A stretch of 34,945 nucleotides of DNA from CAISIP01 sp031403955 (GTDB lineage Bacteria > Pseudomonadota > Gammaproteobacteria > Burkholderiales > Burkholderiaceae_C): positions 1-34,945 of the forward strand of contig JANNGR010000535.1 of NCBI GenBank assembly GCA_031403955.1, read 5' to 3'. This document shows positions 1-7,621 of the stretch, piece by piece. The first letter of the stretch is position 1, and every line of letters starts with the position of its first letter. Below the pieces are notes generated by a model. It saw only the letters and a list, made by a program, of their open reading frames with translations, was not told the DNA's origin and ran no database searches. A program made the translations under genes and the position numbers.

Positions 1-9
1 AAGACCAGC

Positions 10-915
10 ATGCCCGCAATCCAAAACCAAGCCCTTTCGTTTCGCGCTGCACTCGCGGCCGAGTCACCGCTGCAGATAGTCGGTGCCATCAACGCCAACC
101 ACGCGCTGCTGGCAAAGCGCGCCGGCTACCGCGCAATCTACCTCTCCGGCGGCGGCGTCGCGGCGGGCTCGCTTGGCCTTCCCGATCTGGGCATCAACAC
201 GCTGGACGACGTGCTCACGGACGTGCGGCGCATCACCGACGTTTGCGACCTGCCGCTGCTGGTAGACATAGACACCGGATTCGGCCCGAGCGCATTCAAT
301 ATCGCGCGTACCGTCAAGAGCCTGATCAAGGCCGGCGCGGCCGCCTGCCACATCGAGGACCAGGTCGGGGCGAAGCGCTGCGGCCACCGGCCCGGAAAGG
401 AAATCGTCTCGACCGAGGAAATGGTCGATCGTGTAAAGGCCGCCGCCGATGCCAAAACCGACCCCGATTTCTTCCTGATCGCGCGTACAGATGCGATCGC
501 GTCCCACGGCGTCGAGGCTGCCATCGAGCGCGCGGTGGCCTGCGTGCAGGCCGGCGCCGACGGCATCTTTGCCGAGGCGGCACATGACCTGCCAACGTTC
601 CAACGCTTTGTCGATGCAGTCAAGGTGCCGGTGCTGGCCAACATCACCGAGTTCGGCCAGACGCCCTTGTTCACGCTGGCCCAACTCGGCAGCGCTAGCG
701 TCTCCATGGTGCTCTATCCGCTGTCGGCGTTCCGCGCCATGAACAAGGCAGCCGAAAAAGTCTATGAAGCCATTCGGCGCGACGGCACCCAGGCAGCGGT
801 GCTGGACAGCATGCAGACACGCGAAGAGTTGTATGAGCGTATCGGTTACCACGCCTACGAGCAGCAACTTGATGCCTTGTTCAATACGTCGGCACGTGAC
901 GGCAGGCGGGATTAG
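10..915 (+). CDS. prpB: Methylisocitrate lyase (PrpB type)
   Basis: Probably cleaves 2-methylisocitrate to pyruvate and succinate, the last step of the methylcitrate route for propionate, in the cytoplasm. The 301-residue product has the usual PrpB length and the isocitrate lyase/PEP mutase barrel. The catalytic signature KRCGH lies at residues 122-126 (Cys124), preceded by IEDQ at 115-118. The metal-binding segment VDIDTGFG is at about 85-92 and SGGG at 46-49. The KRCGH cysteine argues for a C-C lyase rather than PEP mutase or oxaloacetate decarboxylase. Only nine bases precede the ATG, so the promoter and any upstream prp genes are out of view. Downstream there is no prpC; the next gene is convergent, with a 156-base gap (916-1071) in which I see no clear terminator. 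A related lyase acting on another 2-methyl or dimethyl malate is possible. Confidence 0.9.
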   Translation: MPAIQNQALSFRAALAAESPLQIVGAINANHALLAKRAGYRAIYLSGGGVAAGSLGLPDLGINTLDDVLTDVRRITDVCDLPLLVDIDTGFGPSAFNIARTVKSLIKAGAAACHIEDQVGAKRCGHRPGKEIVSTEEMVDRVKAAADAKTDPDFFLIARTDAIASHGVEAAIERAVACVQAGADGIFAEAAHDLPTFQRFVDAVKVPVLANITEFGQTPLFTLAQLGSASVSMVLYPLSAFRAMNKAAEKVYEAIRRDGTQAAVLDSMQTREELYERIGYHAYEQQLDALFNTSARDGRRD

Positions 916-1071
916 GAAACCAAAACGCCCGCTGCTTGAGTGAGCCGGGGCAATCGTGTAGTTCCAGTCGCCGTGGAATTTGGCCGGTATCAAGTGCAGA
1001 GCCGCCACGGTGGAGAATGCTTTCGGCCACACCCAGGCCACCGCGCTTAAAGGCTCATGCACTCGATTGGA

Positions 1072-2262
1072 TCAGCCGTCCGCGAGACAGCCTATGGCCG
1101 CATCCATCGCGCCGCTGCCAAACGCAATGTTCTGCACCGCCATGGCGGCCTCGACGCCGGCCAGGCAGCCAAGGATCATGGCGGCATTCATGTCGCCGAG
1201 GTGGCCGATACGAAACACCCGCCCGCTCAAGGGACCCAGTCCGCCGGCTATGGACACCTGGAATCGCTCGCGCGCCACGGTCCTCAAAGCCTCCACATCG
1301 ATACCCGGGCCGACCTGAATAGTCGTGACTGAGCTCGACCGGGTGCCGGGATTGGCGGCGAAGAACCGCAGCGCGCCAGCCTCGCTCCAGCGTTGCACCG
1401 CCGCCTGCACCACACGCGCCATCAAATCATGGCGCGCGATTACCTGCAGAATCCCTTCCTGAAAAATCAGACCCAAGGCGGCCTCCAGCCCCATCAGCAG
1501 GGTCTGCGGCGGTGTGCCGCAATATTTGCGGTACGCCAACTCGCTTTGGCGCAGCCGCCAATCCCAGTAATAACGTGGCATCGGATTGCGGTTGCAGACC
1601 TCCATCGCACGGCTGTCGGCGGCCGCAAATCCGAGTCCGGGCGGGCACATCAGCCCTTTTTGCGAAGCGCCCAGCACCACATTGACGCCCAGCGCATCCA
1701 TCGCAAACGGTGCCGCTCCCAAAGAAGCCACCACGTCAACCACCAACAGTGCCGGGTGAGCCGCCGCATCGATTGCCGCGCGCAGCGCCTGCATGTCGCT
1801 CGTAATGCCGCTGGCGGTGTCGGTATGCACGGCAAAGACGGCAACGATCCGATGGCTGGCATCGGCGCGCAGAACCTGCTCCACCGCCTGTGCGTCAATG
1901 GCCAGGCCTTCGACCCAGGCGGTTCGGATCACCTTGGCGCCCATGGCTTCGGTTTGCACTGCCCACGACTCCGAGAAATGCCCGGTGCCCGGTATCAGCA
2001 CGCTTTGGCCGGGCCCAAGCAGGTTGACTATCACCGCTTCCCAGGCGCCGTGGCCGTTGGTGGCATACACAAACACATCGGCTCTTGTGGTTTGCAACAA
2101 CCGTTTTAGGCCAGCCTCAACCGCGGAAATGGTCTGGTCCAGACGCGGGTCCGCCATGTCCATCGGCTGGCGGCTCATGGCATGCACCACTTCATCGGGC
2201 ACATGGGTTGGGCCGGGTGAATGGAGAAAGCGGCGTCCGGGAATACGTGGTGGTGGTTTCAT
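1072..2262 (-). CDS. Class V PLP aminotransferase, serine/alanine-glyoxylate type
   Basis: A fold-type I PLP enzyme of the serine-glyoxylate / alanine-glyoxylate aminotransferase family, moving an amino group to glyoxylate or another small keto acid. Family marks in the 396-residue product are the N-terminal SPGPTHVP (about 15-22), the PLP aspartate in VVDVVAS (Asp176), and the Schiff-base lysine in ASQKGLMCPPG (Lys202). The C-terminal RIGHLGDM, found in this family and in pyridoxamine-pyruvate transaminase, lies in the last 60 residues. The frame is open to a TTG at 2280; I prefer the ATG at 2262 because family members start close to the PGP motif, though neither start has a clear ribosome site. 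It is convergent with prpB and divergent from the DauA-like dehydrogenase. Substrate is not certain: pyridoxamine- or purine-pathway (PucG) transaminases are close relatives. Confidence 0.85.
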   Translation of the reverse strand: MKPPPRIPGRRFLHSPGPTHVPDEVVHAMSRQPMDMADPRLDQTISAVEAGLKRLLQTTRADVFVYATNGHGAWEAVIVNLLGPGQSVLIPGTGHFSESWAVQTEAMGAKVIRTAWVEGLAIDAQAVEQVLRADASHRIVAVFAVHTDTASGITSDMQALRAAIDAAAHPALLVVDVVASLGAAPFAMDALGVNVVLGASQKGLMCPPGLGFAAADSRAMEVCNRNPMPRYYWDWRLRQSELAYRKYCGTPPQTLLMGLEAALGLIFQEGILQVIARHDLMARVVQAAVQRWSEAGALRFFAANPGTRSSSVTTIQVGPGIDVEALRTVARERFQVSIAGGLGPLSGRVFRIGHLGDMNAAMILGCLAGVEAAMAVQNIAFGSGAMDAAIGCLADG

Positions 2263-2360
2263 GCCAAAAGTCGATGACAACAGACTGGTTCATCTTAATC
2301 GAGGCCACCGGCACCAATGCGAGAATGCCTGCAATCGCAACGGCGCAAGGACCCGACAAG

Positions 2361-3497
2361 ATGACCGACCAGCACACTTTTGACGTTGCGGTGATAGGCG
2401 CCGGCATCGCTGGCGCATCGGTCGCCTATCGCCTTGCCGCGCACCGCGGCGTGGTGCTGATAGAGCGCGAGTCGCAACCCGGCTACCACTCCACTGGCCG
2501 CTCAGCCGCCATGTTCATTGAAAGTTACGGCCCACCAGCGGTGCGTGCGCTGACACGTGCCAGCCGGCCGTTCTACAGCCAGCCACCCGAGGGCTTCACG
2601 CCCTACCCATTGCTCGGTGCGCGCGGCGCCATGTACCTTGCACGCCCTGACCAGCATGACTTGCTGGCGCAACTATTCGCGCAACTCGCCAGCACCTGCG
2701 TCGGACTGGAGCGCCTCGACCATCAGCAGACAATTGCACTGGTCGGCTGCCTGCGGCCCGAGTTGGTGCTTGGGTCCTTGCTCGACCAGGGCGCGATGGA
2801 CATCGACGTGCATGCGTTGCACCAGGGTTTCCTGCGTGGCCTACGCCGCCACGCCGGTGTGTTGCGCACCGATGCCGCGGTGCGTGGCGCCAAGCGTAAT
2901 GGCCCGGTGTGGGAACTGCAACTGTCTGACGGCGCGCCAGTGCGGGCCCGGGTGGTCGTGAACGCGGCCGGAGCCTGGGCCGATCAAGTCGCGGCATTGT
3001 TTGGCGCACGCGCGATTGGTCTGGTGCCGCATCGGCGCAGCGCGTTCACCTTCAAGCCGCCGGACGCAATGCCGGTGTCGCATTGGCCGGTAGTGTCGAG
3101 TCTGGACGAGAGTTATTACTTCAAACCCGACGCCGGAGCGCTGCTGGGTTCCCCCGCCAACGCCGACCCAACCGTACCGCACGACGTGGTTCCGGAAGAG
3201 CTCGATATTGCCACCGGCATTCACCATATCGAAGCCGTCACCACACTGACAATCCGCCGCCCATTGCGCACCTGGGCCGGGCTGCGTTCATTCGTTCCCG
3301 ATGGTGAACTGGTGATCGGCTGGGATAACCAGTGCGAGGGCTTTCTGTGGCTTGCCGGCCAGGGTGGATATGGCATCCAGAGCGCTCCCGGCGCGTCGGA
3401 ACTGGCGGCGTCGCTGGTGCTGGGACAACCCTTGCCTGACCAACTGGCCCGGCATGGGGTTGATCCGGACGCGCTCTCGCCACGGCGGCTGGGTTGA
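2361..3497 (+). CDS. FAD-dependent D-amino acid dehydrogenase, DauA-like
   Basis: An FAD oxidoreductase of the D-amino acid oxidase (DAO) fold, expected to oxidise a D-amino acid to its 2-keto acid and pass electrons to the respiratory chain. The 378-residue product has the dinucleotide motif GAGIAG (13-18) and Glu35 at the end of the second strand. GYHSTGRSAA (41-50) and the C-terminal WAGLRSF and GQGGYGIQ segments follow. As I recall Pseudomonas DauA, it aligns almost end to end, including LLGSPANADP and the SPRRL end. The carboxylate-binding residues look kept (Arg225, Tyr253, Arg309), but DauA Glu87, which holds the basic side chain, corresponds to Ala90 and His48 to Met51, so D-arginine is unlikely to be the substrate. 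AAGGA about ten bases before the ATG supports the start. The divergent 98-base spacer to the aminotransferase suggests shared control. Confidence 0.85.
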   Translation: MTDQHTFDVAVIGAGIAGASVAYRLAAHRGVVLIERESQPGYHSTGRSAAMFIESYGPPAVRALTRASRPFYSQPPEGFTPYPLLGARGAMYLARPDQHDLLAQLFAQLASTCVGLERLDHQQTIALVGCLRPELVLGSLLDQGAMDIDVHALHQGFLRGLRRHAGVLRTDAAVRGAKRNGPVWELQLSDGAPVRARVVVNAAGAWADQVAALFGARAIGLVPHRRSAFTFKPPDAMPVSHWPVVSSLDESYYFKPDAGALLGSPANADPTVPHDVVPEELDIATGIHHIEAVTTLTIRRPLRTWAGLRSFVPDGELVIGWDNQCEGFLWLAGQGGYGIQSAPGASELAASLVLGQPLPDQLARHGVDPDALSPRRLG

Positions 3498-3966
3498 CTT
3501 GAGCGCTCAGATGTGTGCCCTCGGAGCTGGCCCTGTGCTGGGCTGCAACGGCTGCCTGATCAGATCAAAAGTGATGTGGCGACTACCGCGGCAACGACGA
3601 GAGGCAGGGATTTTCCGGATGGTAGTCGCTGATCAAGCATGGTTGAATAATTCCTTCACTTTTTAAGCATCGGGTTTTTTAGGAGTTGTGCACCGGCGTT
3701 CGCCCGGCCATTTCCCGAAGAAACTTGGATGTCGTGTTATGAGTTGTCAGCGGCTGCTGCATGCGCGCATGCAATCGCCAGTAGGCTCAGTTATCGATTG
3801 TTCGATGGATTTGTTTCTTGAAAGGTCTCCCACCATGATTTCGCGAGGTGACATTCTTGCCTGCTCGATTGCTGGCCTGGCCCTACCCGGACCAAAGGGC
3901 GCAGCAATGTGCGCTTTTGAACCCGCTCCGGTTCCCAACGCTGTGGGCGCTGGCGGGCCGCAGTAG
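3498..3966. other. Gene-poor spacer with probable MarR-domain debris
   Basis: This is the only stretch above 300 bases without a gene. It is richer in A and T than its flanks around 3600-3850. It holds a run of six T at 3675-3680 without a convincing hairpin and a perfect palindrome at 3758-3773. The last 120 bases read, in frame with the following acetyltransferase, into a TAG at 3964-3966 directly before its GTG. The residues just before that stop (GPQ) and just after it (VDSLGTLRRLL) look like the last helices of a MarR repressor. The rest of a MarR domain cannot be followed in any one frame. Confidence 0.5.
3758..3773. repeat. 16-base perfect palindrome
   Basis: TGCATGCGCGCATGCA is its own reverse complement over all 16 bases; the flanking bases (C and A) do not pair. 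It lies about 210 bases before the acetyltransferase start in the gene-poor spacer. Dimeric repressors bind such sites, and a lost MarR-type regulator is suspected next door, but a structural or chance origin is equally possible. No T run follows, so it is not a terminator. Confidence 0.4.
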
Positions 3967-4506
3967 GTGGATTCGTTGGGCACCCTGCGCCGTCTGCTCG
4001 ACCACGACGCCACCGCCCGGCGCATGCAAAGCGTGGTCCTGCGTGAGCCCAAACCAGGCGACATGGGTTGGGTGGTGCAACAACATGGTGAAATTTACGC
4101 ACGCGAATACGGATTGAACGCGCAGTTCGAAGCGCTGGTGGCAGACATCGTGGCCCGCTTTGTCCGGCACTACCAAAGTGATTGGGAACATTGCTGGATC
4201 GCGGAACTGGACAGCGAGCGAGTAGGCGCGGCCTTTGTGGTGCGCAAGTCAAGAACGGTCGCGCAACTGCGCCTTCTAATCCTCACGCCGCAAGCCCGCG
4301 GGCTAGGACTGGGCGCGCGCCTGAGCGACGAATGCATCTCGTTCGCGCGCTCCAAAGGCTACAAGAAAATGGTGTTATGGACCCACAGTTGCCTGGTTGC
4401 CGCGCGGCATATTTACGCGCGGCGCGGCTTCGAAAAAATCAAGTCCGAGCCATACCACGGTTTTGGCCAGCGCCTGGTTGGTGAAACCTGGGAATTGCGG
4501 CTTTGA
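3967..4506 (+). CDS. GNAT acetyltransferase, C-terminal part of a MarR-GNAT fusion
   Basis: An N-acetyltransferase that should move an acetyl group from acetyl-CoA to an unknown amine. The 179-residue product keeps the acetyl-CoA loop as PQARGLGLGARL (about 100-111) and the C-terminal strands ending in GETWELRL. EPKPGDMGWVV, YAREYG and the ending match the acetyltransferase half of the common Burkholderiales MarR-GNAT two-domain regulators. Its first 20 residues resemble the last MarR helix and linker. The usual 140-residue winged-helix part is missing, and an in-frame TAG sits immediately before the GTG, so this is either a freed domain or the readable end of a pseudogene. Start is uncertain: GTG 3967 or ATG 4024, neither with a good ribosome site. 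The stop overlaps the next gene's start, so they are probably co-transcribed. Confidence 0.75.
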   Translation: MDSLGTLRRLLDHDATARRMQSVVLREPKPGDMGWVVQQHGEIYAREYGLNAQFEALVADIVARFVRHYQSDWEHCWIAELDSERVGAAFVVRKSRTVAQLRLLILTPQARGLGLGARLSDECISFARSKGYKKMVLWTHSCLVAARHIYARRGFEKIKSEPYHGFGQRLVGETWELRL

Positions 4507-5423
4507 ACCTGGCCTTGCTTGCCGCCGCGGCGACCGGCGTCCAGGTCGGCGCGGCCACGGTCGCATCACGTTTAGTACTGACTGAAGTCTCGCCGCTGAC
4601 GCTGGCCTTGCTGCGTTATGCAATTGCCCTGATGTGCCTGCTGCCGTTCGTGTTGTTCCCGCTGTTGCGGCGCCGACGACAGGCCGCGGTCCAGCCGCGC
4701 GTGCCACCGGCCTCCCCTTTTGTTGCCACGGATTGGCTGGTGATGGCCTTGCTTGGCATTGGCCAGTTCGGTGTGCTGATCGCAGCCCTCAACTATGGCC
4801 TGCAGCATGTCAGCGCCGCACGCGCATCGCTGATCTTCAGCCTGTTTCCGCTGCTCACTTTGTTATTGTCATCGACGCTTGGGCACGAGCGCACAACGCC
4901 AAACCTGCTGGCGGGTGTGCTGGTGTCAATTGGCGGCGTGGCCCTGGCGCTGTGGCCTACCTTGGGAACACCGCGCGTCGCCCACTGGCGCGGCGAACTC
5001 TCGGTGTTGGCCAGCGCCGGCATCGGAGCGGTGTGCAGCGTGTTGTACCGGCCGTATCTGCGGCGTTATCCAACGCTGCAAGTTTCAAGCTTTGCCATGC
5101 TGGCGTCGGTGCTGTTTCTTGCCCTGGCCGCATTGCCCGAAGCCTGGCCGTCCCGTCTGGGCACGTTGAATGCACGGACCTGGGGCGTCGTTTTTTTTGT
5201 CGGCGCATCCAGCGCCGTAGGTTATCTGTGGTGGCTGTACGCACTCAAGCACGAACCGCCAACACGGGTGACAGTTTTCCTGGCGCTCAATCCCGTCACC
5301 GCTGCGATGCTCGGACAATTTGTGCTGGCCGAAGCCGTTGATGGCTGGACTATCGGCGCGATCGTTTTAATAACCGTCGGTTTGTGGCTGGCGACACGCA
5401 ATACGCAACCTGGCGCACGGTGA
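4503..5423 (+). CDS. EamA-family (DMT) transporter
   Basis: An inner-membrane protein of the drug/metabolite transporter superfamily. These usually export amino acids, metabolites or toxic small molecules, and the substrate cannot be read from sequence. The 306 residues hold about ten hydrophobic segments in two EamA repeats, roughly 1-135 and 155-298, separated by a polar stretch around GTPRVAHWRGE. A basic loop (RRRRQ) at about 56-60 fits a cytoplasmic position. The TTG start overlaps the acetyltransferase stop (TTGA), a sign of translational coupling; no ATG lies near the first membrane segment. The chromate transporter pair follows after ten bases. Confidence 0.8.
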   Translation: MNLALLAAAATGVQVGAATVASRLVLTEVSPLTLALLRYAIALMCLLPFVLFPLLRRRRQAAVQPRVPPASPFVATDWLVMALLGIGQFGVLIAALNYGLQHVSAARASLIFSLFPLLTLLLSSTLGHERTTPNLLAGVLVSIGGVALALWPTLGTPRVAHWRGELSVLASAGIGAVCSVLYRPYLRRYPTLQVSSFAMLASVLFLALAALPEAWPSRLGTLNARTWGVVFFVGASSAVGYLWWLYALKHEPPTRVTVFLALNPVTAAMLGQFVLAEAVDGWTIGAIVLITVGLWLATRNTQPGAR

Positions 5424-5433
5424 TAATTCCTGC

Positions 5434-6027
5434 ATGCCAGAAACGTCTGCCGCATTGCCCGCGCTGTCACGTGAGCGGCCAGCATCGCTGACAGAGCTGT
5501 TTTGGTCTTTCACCGGGCTGGCGCTACAGGGCTTTGGTGGTGTGCTGGCGGTAGTGCAACGCGAATTGGTCGACCGGAAAAAGTGGCTGACGCCGGAGGA
5601 ATTTGTCGAGGACTGGGCGGTGGCGCAAATCCTGCCCGGACCTAACGTGGTGAATTTATCGCTGATGCTGGGTGACCGTTATTTCGGCCTGCGCGGCGCC
5701 TTGGTGGCATTGGCCGGCATGTTGACGTTCCCACTGCTGGGCGTACTGCTGCTGGCGGCGCTGTTCTCGGGTGTCGCCGAGTCCCCGGCGGCGCAGGGTG
5801 CGCTGCGCGGCATGGGTGCCGTGGCGGCCGGCCTGATTGCCGCTACCGGACTCAAGCTGGTGCCGGCGCTGAAAAATAACGTAATGGGACTGACCATCTG
5901 CTGGGCGCTCGCGGTGGCCACCTTCATTGCGATTGCGCTGTTGCGCATGCCGCTAGCCTGGGTGTTGCCGGGCCTGGGTGCCGTGGCCAGTGGCTGGGCC
6001 TGGCACAGGCTCGGTGCTAGTCCGTGA
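5434..6027 (+). CDS. Chromate transporter, N-terminal-type half (CHR family)
   Basis: A half-length member of the chromate ion transporter family, which exports chromate or related oxyanions. Full-size ChrA is about 400 residues with two homologous halves; this product has 197 and carries one. Seen are the FGG motif near the start (ALQGFGGVLAVVQ, about 30-42), then KKWLTPEEFVEDWAVAQILPGPN, of which the PGPN turn at about 69-72 is the family signature. Four to six hydrophobic segments follow. Short CHR proteins come as tandem pairs that work as heterodimers, and the second half begins 22 bases downstream. Chromate has not been shown as the substrate of most short pairs, so the function is by family only. 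Confidence 0.85.
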   Translation: MPETSAALPALSRERPASLTELFWSFTGLALQGFGGVLAVVQRELVDRKKWLTPEEFVEDWAVAQILPGPNVVNLSLMLGDRYFGLRGALVALAGMLTFPLLGVLLLAALFSGVAESPAAQGALRGMGAVAAGLIAATGLKLVPALKNNVMGLTICWALAVATFIAIALLRMPLAWVLPGLGAVASGWAWHRLGASP

Positions 6028-6049
6028 CAAACCCGGCGCGGCCTTGGTA

Positions 6050-6622
6050 ATGAGCTTGTCACTCGCACCCCTGGACTGGCTCGCCTTGTTCATGCATTTT
6101 GCGTCGTTATCGCTGCTCGCGGTGGGTGGCGCGATTACCACGGCGCCGGACATGCACCGTTACCTGGTGGGCGAACGAATGTGGCTCAGCGATGCGCAGT
6201 TCACCTCCAGCATTGCACTGGCGCAGGCGGCGCCGGGCCCCAACGTGTTGTTTGTGGCGCTAATGGGATGGAACGTCGGCCTAAACGCAGGCGGTTACCC
6301 GGTAGCCTTGCTGGGCATGTCGCTGACCATGCTGGGAATCCTGTTGCCAAGTACGACGCTTACCTGCCTGGCCGCGCGCTGGGGCCACCAGAACCGGCAG
6401 CTACGCACGGTGCGCGCGTTCAAACAAGGCATGGCGCCGATGGTGGTCGCCTTGCTGGTGGCAACCGGATGGCTGCTGAGCGCGACACACGGCAATCCGG
6501 CGCGCGACTGGCCGGTGTGGCTGTTGACGCTGGTCGCGACGCTCGTGGTATGGCGCACGAAAATACATTTGTTGTGGCTGCTGGGGGCTGGAGCGCTGCT
6601 GGGCGCGTTCGGCTGGGTATGA
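6050..6622 (+). CDS. Chromate transporter, C-terminal-type half (CHR family)
   Basis: The partner half of the preceding short chromate transporter. The 190-residue product begins with a hydrophobic stretch, then AVGGAITTAPDM (about 22-33) in the place of the FGG motif, RMWLSDAQF, and AQAAPGPN with the family PGPN turn at about 61-64. Four or five membrane segments follow, ending in a hydrophobic C-terminus. I chose ATG 6050, 22 bases after the previous stop, because it gives the normal family N-terminus; the longer in-frame extension back to 5978 would overlap the first gene. It is followed 33 bases on by the reductase gene in the same direction. Confidence 0.85.
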   Translation: MSLSLAPLDWLALFMHFASLSLLAVGGAITTAPDMHRYLVGERMWLSDAQFTSSIALAQAAPGPNVLFVALMGWNVGLNAGGYPVALLGMSLTMLGILLPSTTLTCLAARWGHQNRQLRTVRAFKQGMAPMVVALLVATGWLLSATHGNPARDWPVWLLTLVATLVVWRTKIHLLWLLGAGALLGAFGWV

Positions 6623-6655
6623 AGGCATCCGTTGTACCGATATCGGGAGACGCAT

Positions 6656-7615
6656 ATGAACTACCGTCCGCTTGGCCGCTCAGGCCTGCAGGTTTCGCCA
6701 CTGGCCTTTGGCGGCAATGTTTTTGGCTGGACCGTCGATGAAGCCAGATCATTCACGCTGCTCGACGCCTGGGTGGACGCCGGGTTCAACTTCATCGATA
6801 CCGCGGATGTGTATTCGTCCTGGGCACCCGGCCACCACGGTGGCGAATCTGAAACGGTGCTTGGAAAATGGCTACATGCCAGCGGCAAACGTAATCGGGT
6901 GGTGCTGGCGACCAAGGTCGGCAAACCGATGGGGCCCGGCCTGAACGGGCTCAAACCCGACTACATCCGTGCAGCGGTTGAGGCGTCGCTGCGCAGGCTG
7001 CAAACCGACTACATCGATCTGTACCAGTCCCACGACGACGACCTTGAAACGCCGCTGGAGGACAGTCTGGCCGCATTTGGCGAGTTGATCCAGCAAGGCA
7101 AGGTGCGAGCCGTCGGCGCCTCCAACTACAGCGCGCCACGGTTGGCGCTGGCGCTGCAAGCCAGTGGCCGGCATGGCCTGCCGCGCTACGAGAGCCTGCA
7201 GCCGCTGTACAACCTGTACGACCGCTGCGTTTTCGAAGACGCGTTGCAGCCACTGTGTTTGCAACACGGTATTGGAGTCATCAACTACTACGCGCTGGCA
7301 TCCGGTTTTCTGACGGGAAAGTACCGTCACGCGTCCGACGCCAGCAAGAGTGTGCGCGGCGGCAACACGGTTGCCAGGTACCTCAATGCGCGCGGGCAAC
7401 GTATTCTGGCGGCACTGGATGCAGTGGCCCTGCGTTGCCAGACCCGGCCCGGCGTGGTAGCGCTGGCCTGGCTGCTGACACAGCCAGCAGTTACGGCGCC
7501 GATCGCCAGCGCAACGTCACTGGCCCAACTCGGTGACCTGGTGGCTGCGACGCAGCTCAAGCTGGACCTGCAGGACGTCGCCCTGCTCGACGCGGCGAGT
7601 GACGAGGCCAGTTGA
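6656..7615 (+). CDS. Aldo/keto reductase
   Basis: An NADPH-dependent oxidoreductase of the aldo/keto reductase superfamily, of the kind labelled general stress or L-glyceraldehyde reductase-like; the true substrate is unknown. The 319-residue barrel shows the catalytic tetrad: Asp48 and Tyr53 in FIDTADVY, Lys87 in LATKVG and His126 in LYQSHDDD. The N-terminus MNYRPLGRSGLQVSPLAFGG is the family standard, and the cofactor end near PIASATS is present. GGGAG about seven bases before the ATG fixes the start. It is the last gene of the plus-strand cluster and ends six bases from the end of the convergent rlmB, leaving no room for a separate terminator. Confidence 0.88.
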   Translation: MNYRPLGRSGLQVSPLAFGGNVFGWTVDEARSFTLLDAWVDAGFNFIDTADVYSSWAPGHHGGESETVLGKWLHASGKRNRVVLATKVGKPMGPGLNGLKPDYIRAAVEASLRRLQTDYIDLYQSHDDDLETPLEDSLAAFGELIQQGKVRAVGASNYSAPRLALALQASGRHGLPRYESLQPLYNLYDRCVFEDALQPLCLQHGIGVINYYALASGFLTGKYRHASDASKSVRGGNTVARYLNARGQRILAALDAVALRCQTRPGVVALAWLLTQPAVTAPIASATSLAQLGDLVAATQLKLDLQDVALLDAASDEAS

Positions 7616-7621
7616 CGCCGC

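Noticed and set aside
64..1062. Long minus-strand frame of 332 codons opposite prpB
   Set aside because: Shadow of prpB caused by high GC; composition rich in Arg/Gly/His and no recognisable domain.
2263..2280. TTG start at 2280 for the aminotransferase
   Set aside because: Adds six residues with no family similarity; the ATG at 2262 suits the family start better, though no ribosome site settles it.
3675..3680. Run of six T after the DauA-like gene as a terminator
   Set aside because: No GC-rich inverted repeat directly before it and almost 180 bases from the stop codon.
3688..3966. Open frame of 92 codons before the acetyltransferase gene
   Set aside because: No family recognisable over its length, no ribosome site, ends in the TAG directly before the GNAT start. 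Better read as MarR-GNAT debris than as a gene.
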